Of a stretch of DNA of 5,500 nucleotides, positions 4,435 through 5,500 are shown piece by piece. Position 1 is the first letter of the stretch; each line of letters starts with the position of its first letter. Position numbers and translations under genes: made by a program. The notes under the pieces were generated by a model, which saw only the letters and a program-made list of their open reading frames with translations, made no database searches and was not told the origin of the DNA. The stretch spans positions 1 to 5,500 of the forward strand of contig WREJ01000085.1 of the NCBI GenBank assembly GCA_009779395.1, given 5' to 3'. Origin of the DNA: Coriobacteriia bacterium (GTDB lineage: Bacteria; Actinomycetota; Coriobacteriia; WRKU01; WQUG01).

Positions 4435-5500
4435 TTATCTGAAGAGGAACATGTACTTCGATGATGCACCAGTGTTACGCTCAACAGTGTTCCACAGTGC
4501 GCCATAGTCTGGATCTGCTGGGTTTGTAATAGGTCTTACGCCATTACGTCCACCAGCAAAGATTCCGGCTGACCAATCGTCGGTAAGGTTACGACGTGCT
4601 TGGTGCCAACGTGTTGCAACGTCAGCTGCACGAACCTGACCAGCTGCTGAGTTCATACCAGCAACAACTTCGAAACCAGTAAGAGCTGTTTCATTGTGAA
4701 CTCTTACCAGGTCTGCGACAGAAGCAGGGTCGGTCGGAATGTGACACTTCAGACAAACGCCGTCTTGGATTTCACCCATGCGACCAACGTTTGGACCACT
4801 GTTACCAACACCATAGACGATGGTAAAGGCAGGATCTGCTACCGTGAGGTCTTCTTGCCAGTTCAGAGTGTTTCCATAAAGGTCGTGCTCTGGGTGCTGA
4901 TTTGCACCTGCAGCTGCGCCAATCTGGATGCCAGGAACTACACGCGAGATGCTTGCAGAGTACATCCACAGGTTACCTGCGGTAACGGTGCTCTCTACGC
5001 GGGAATCAATCCAAGTAGTACGTGGCAGTCTACCAAAGCGGTCACGCTCGATGTTATCAAAGTCTGTCCACTCCCAAGCCAAGATGTTTCTGTTACCATG
5101 CGGCCATGCTGGGCTGTTAGTAGCTACACCAATCATGTCGTGGCACTGGTTACAACCATAGGTACGGGTTGTACCGATTTGTACCATCATTTCTGCGTAG
5201 GTTTCACCGGCAGGTGCGCCAGCTGCTACGTCATCAATGTGACCACCAGGAGAGGTAAGTCCACGTGGGTTGATGTTACCTGCAGTTGCTCCGCCTACTG
5301 TGTCACCAACGATAACCCAGTTCAGGTCACCAGGGAAGTAACGGTAACCACCACCGGCACCACCAGGGTGACAGGGTGCACAACCAGTACGGCTTCCGCC
5401 GTAACCCCAAGCACCAGTCGTGTGACCGGTCATAGCTGTGGGGGCGCCTACGATGGCGTTGTTTTCATCAACCAAGTTACGCTCTTTGCTGAATCCCCAA
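4435..5500 (-). CDS. C-terminal part of a multiheme c-type cytochrome (N-terminus outside window)
   Basis: The frame is open from the right edge (first full codon 5497-5499) to TAA at 4435-4437, leaving 354 visible residues. A TTG at 5473-5475 is not taken as the start because the frame continues upstream without a stop. Three CXXCH heme c attachment motifs are seen: CAPCH (5368-5382), CNQCH (5140-5154) and CLKCH (4741-4755). These hold all six Cys in the visible part, as expected for a dedicated heme-binding protein. Further His residues (GHTTG, GGHIDD, WPHGN, QHPEHD, RVHNE, RWHQA) could be second axial ligands. The hemes are 76 and 133 residues apart, wider than in compact cytochrome c3 or NrfH types, with Gly/Ala/Thr/Asn-rich stretches between them. 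Maturation requires export, so it acts outside the cytoplasm in electron transfer. No membrane anchor lies at the visible C-terminus. The partner reductase and family are not identifiable from this fragment. It is transcribed convergently to the transporter operon. Confidence 0.9.
   Translation of the reverse strand, partial: WGFSKERNLVDENNAIVGAPTAMTGHTTGAWGYGGSRTGCAPCHPGGAGGGYRYFPGDLNWVIVGDTVGGATAGNINPRGLTSPGGHIDDVAAGAPAGETYAEMMVQIGTTRTYGCNQCHDMIGVATNSPAWPHGNRNILAWEWTDFDNIERDRFGRLPRTTWIDSRVESTVTAGNLWMYSASISRVVPGIQIGAAAGANQHPEHDLYGNTLNWQEDLTVADPAFTIVYGVGNSGPNVGRMGEIQDGVCLKCHIPTDPASVADLVRVHNETALTGFEVVAGMNSAAGQVRAADVATRWHQARRNLTDDWSAGIFAGGRNGVRPITNPADPDYGALWNTVERNTGASSKYMFLFR

Noticed and set aside
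5473..5475. TTG as the true start of the cytochrome gene
   Set aside because: The frame stays open to the window edge (eight more codons) and no signal peptide follows the TTG, although c-type cytochromes must be exported.
1..5500. CRISPR array, tRNA or rRNA gene, insertion sequence or riboswitch in the window
   Set aside because: There are no regularly spaced repeats, no tRNA-like cloverleaf, no transposase frame and no leader region. Any riboswitch for the operon would lie left of the window.

Overview
The window is dense bacterial DNA of moderate GC content. It carries one + strand operon (about 1-4315) that meets a - strand gene (4435 to the right edge) end to end across a short terminator. 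The gut and oral Coriobacteriia (Eggerthellales) are my best guess for the source. That rests on the mix of a multiheme c-type cytochrome, a surface protein with a degenerate LPXTG-like anchor, a classical lipoprotein and an ECF vitamin transporter. No marker gene is present, so the assignment is low confidence, and another monoderm such as a clostridium is possible.

Layout: (1) bases 1-266 hold the last 87 codons of a membrane-anchored surface protein with an Asn-rich spacer and a basic cytoplasmic tail; (2) 270-1052 is a lipoprotein with a long Gly/Ser linker and a C-terminal DUF4430 domain, the domain that forms the beta-part of intrinsic factor and transcobalamin; (3) 1039-2031 is an EcfT/CbiQ-type membrane coupling subunit; (4) 2004-3698 is a fused double ATPase (EcfA-EcfA'); (5) 3698-4315 is a small hydrophobic ECF S component; (6) 4316-4434 is intergenic and carries a strong, probably bidirectional terminator; (7) 4435-5500 (-) is the C-terminal part of a multiheme cytochrome c with three CXXCH motifs in view.

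Genes 2-5 form a complete, tightly overlapping ECF-type ABC importer with its own surface-tethered capture protein. The DUF4430 link to vitamin B12 binders and the CbrT-like look of the S component suggest corrinoid (B12) uptake. The lipoprotein, perhaps with the truncated upstream surface protein, would hold the ligand outside the membrane. The S component would pass it through, and EcfT plus the two ATPase halves would drive transport. The substrate is inferred, not shown by the sequence. The cytochrome is a separate unit, probably for extracytoplasmic electron transfer.

The least expected signal is a set of short palindromes and repeats inside three consecutive transporter genes. Each lies where the protein is a linker or loop: 461-491 in the lipoprotein linker, 1562-1609 in the EcfT cytoplasmic loop, and 2883-2895 in the linker between the two ATPase halves.
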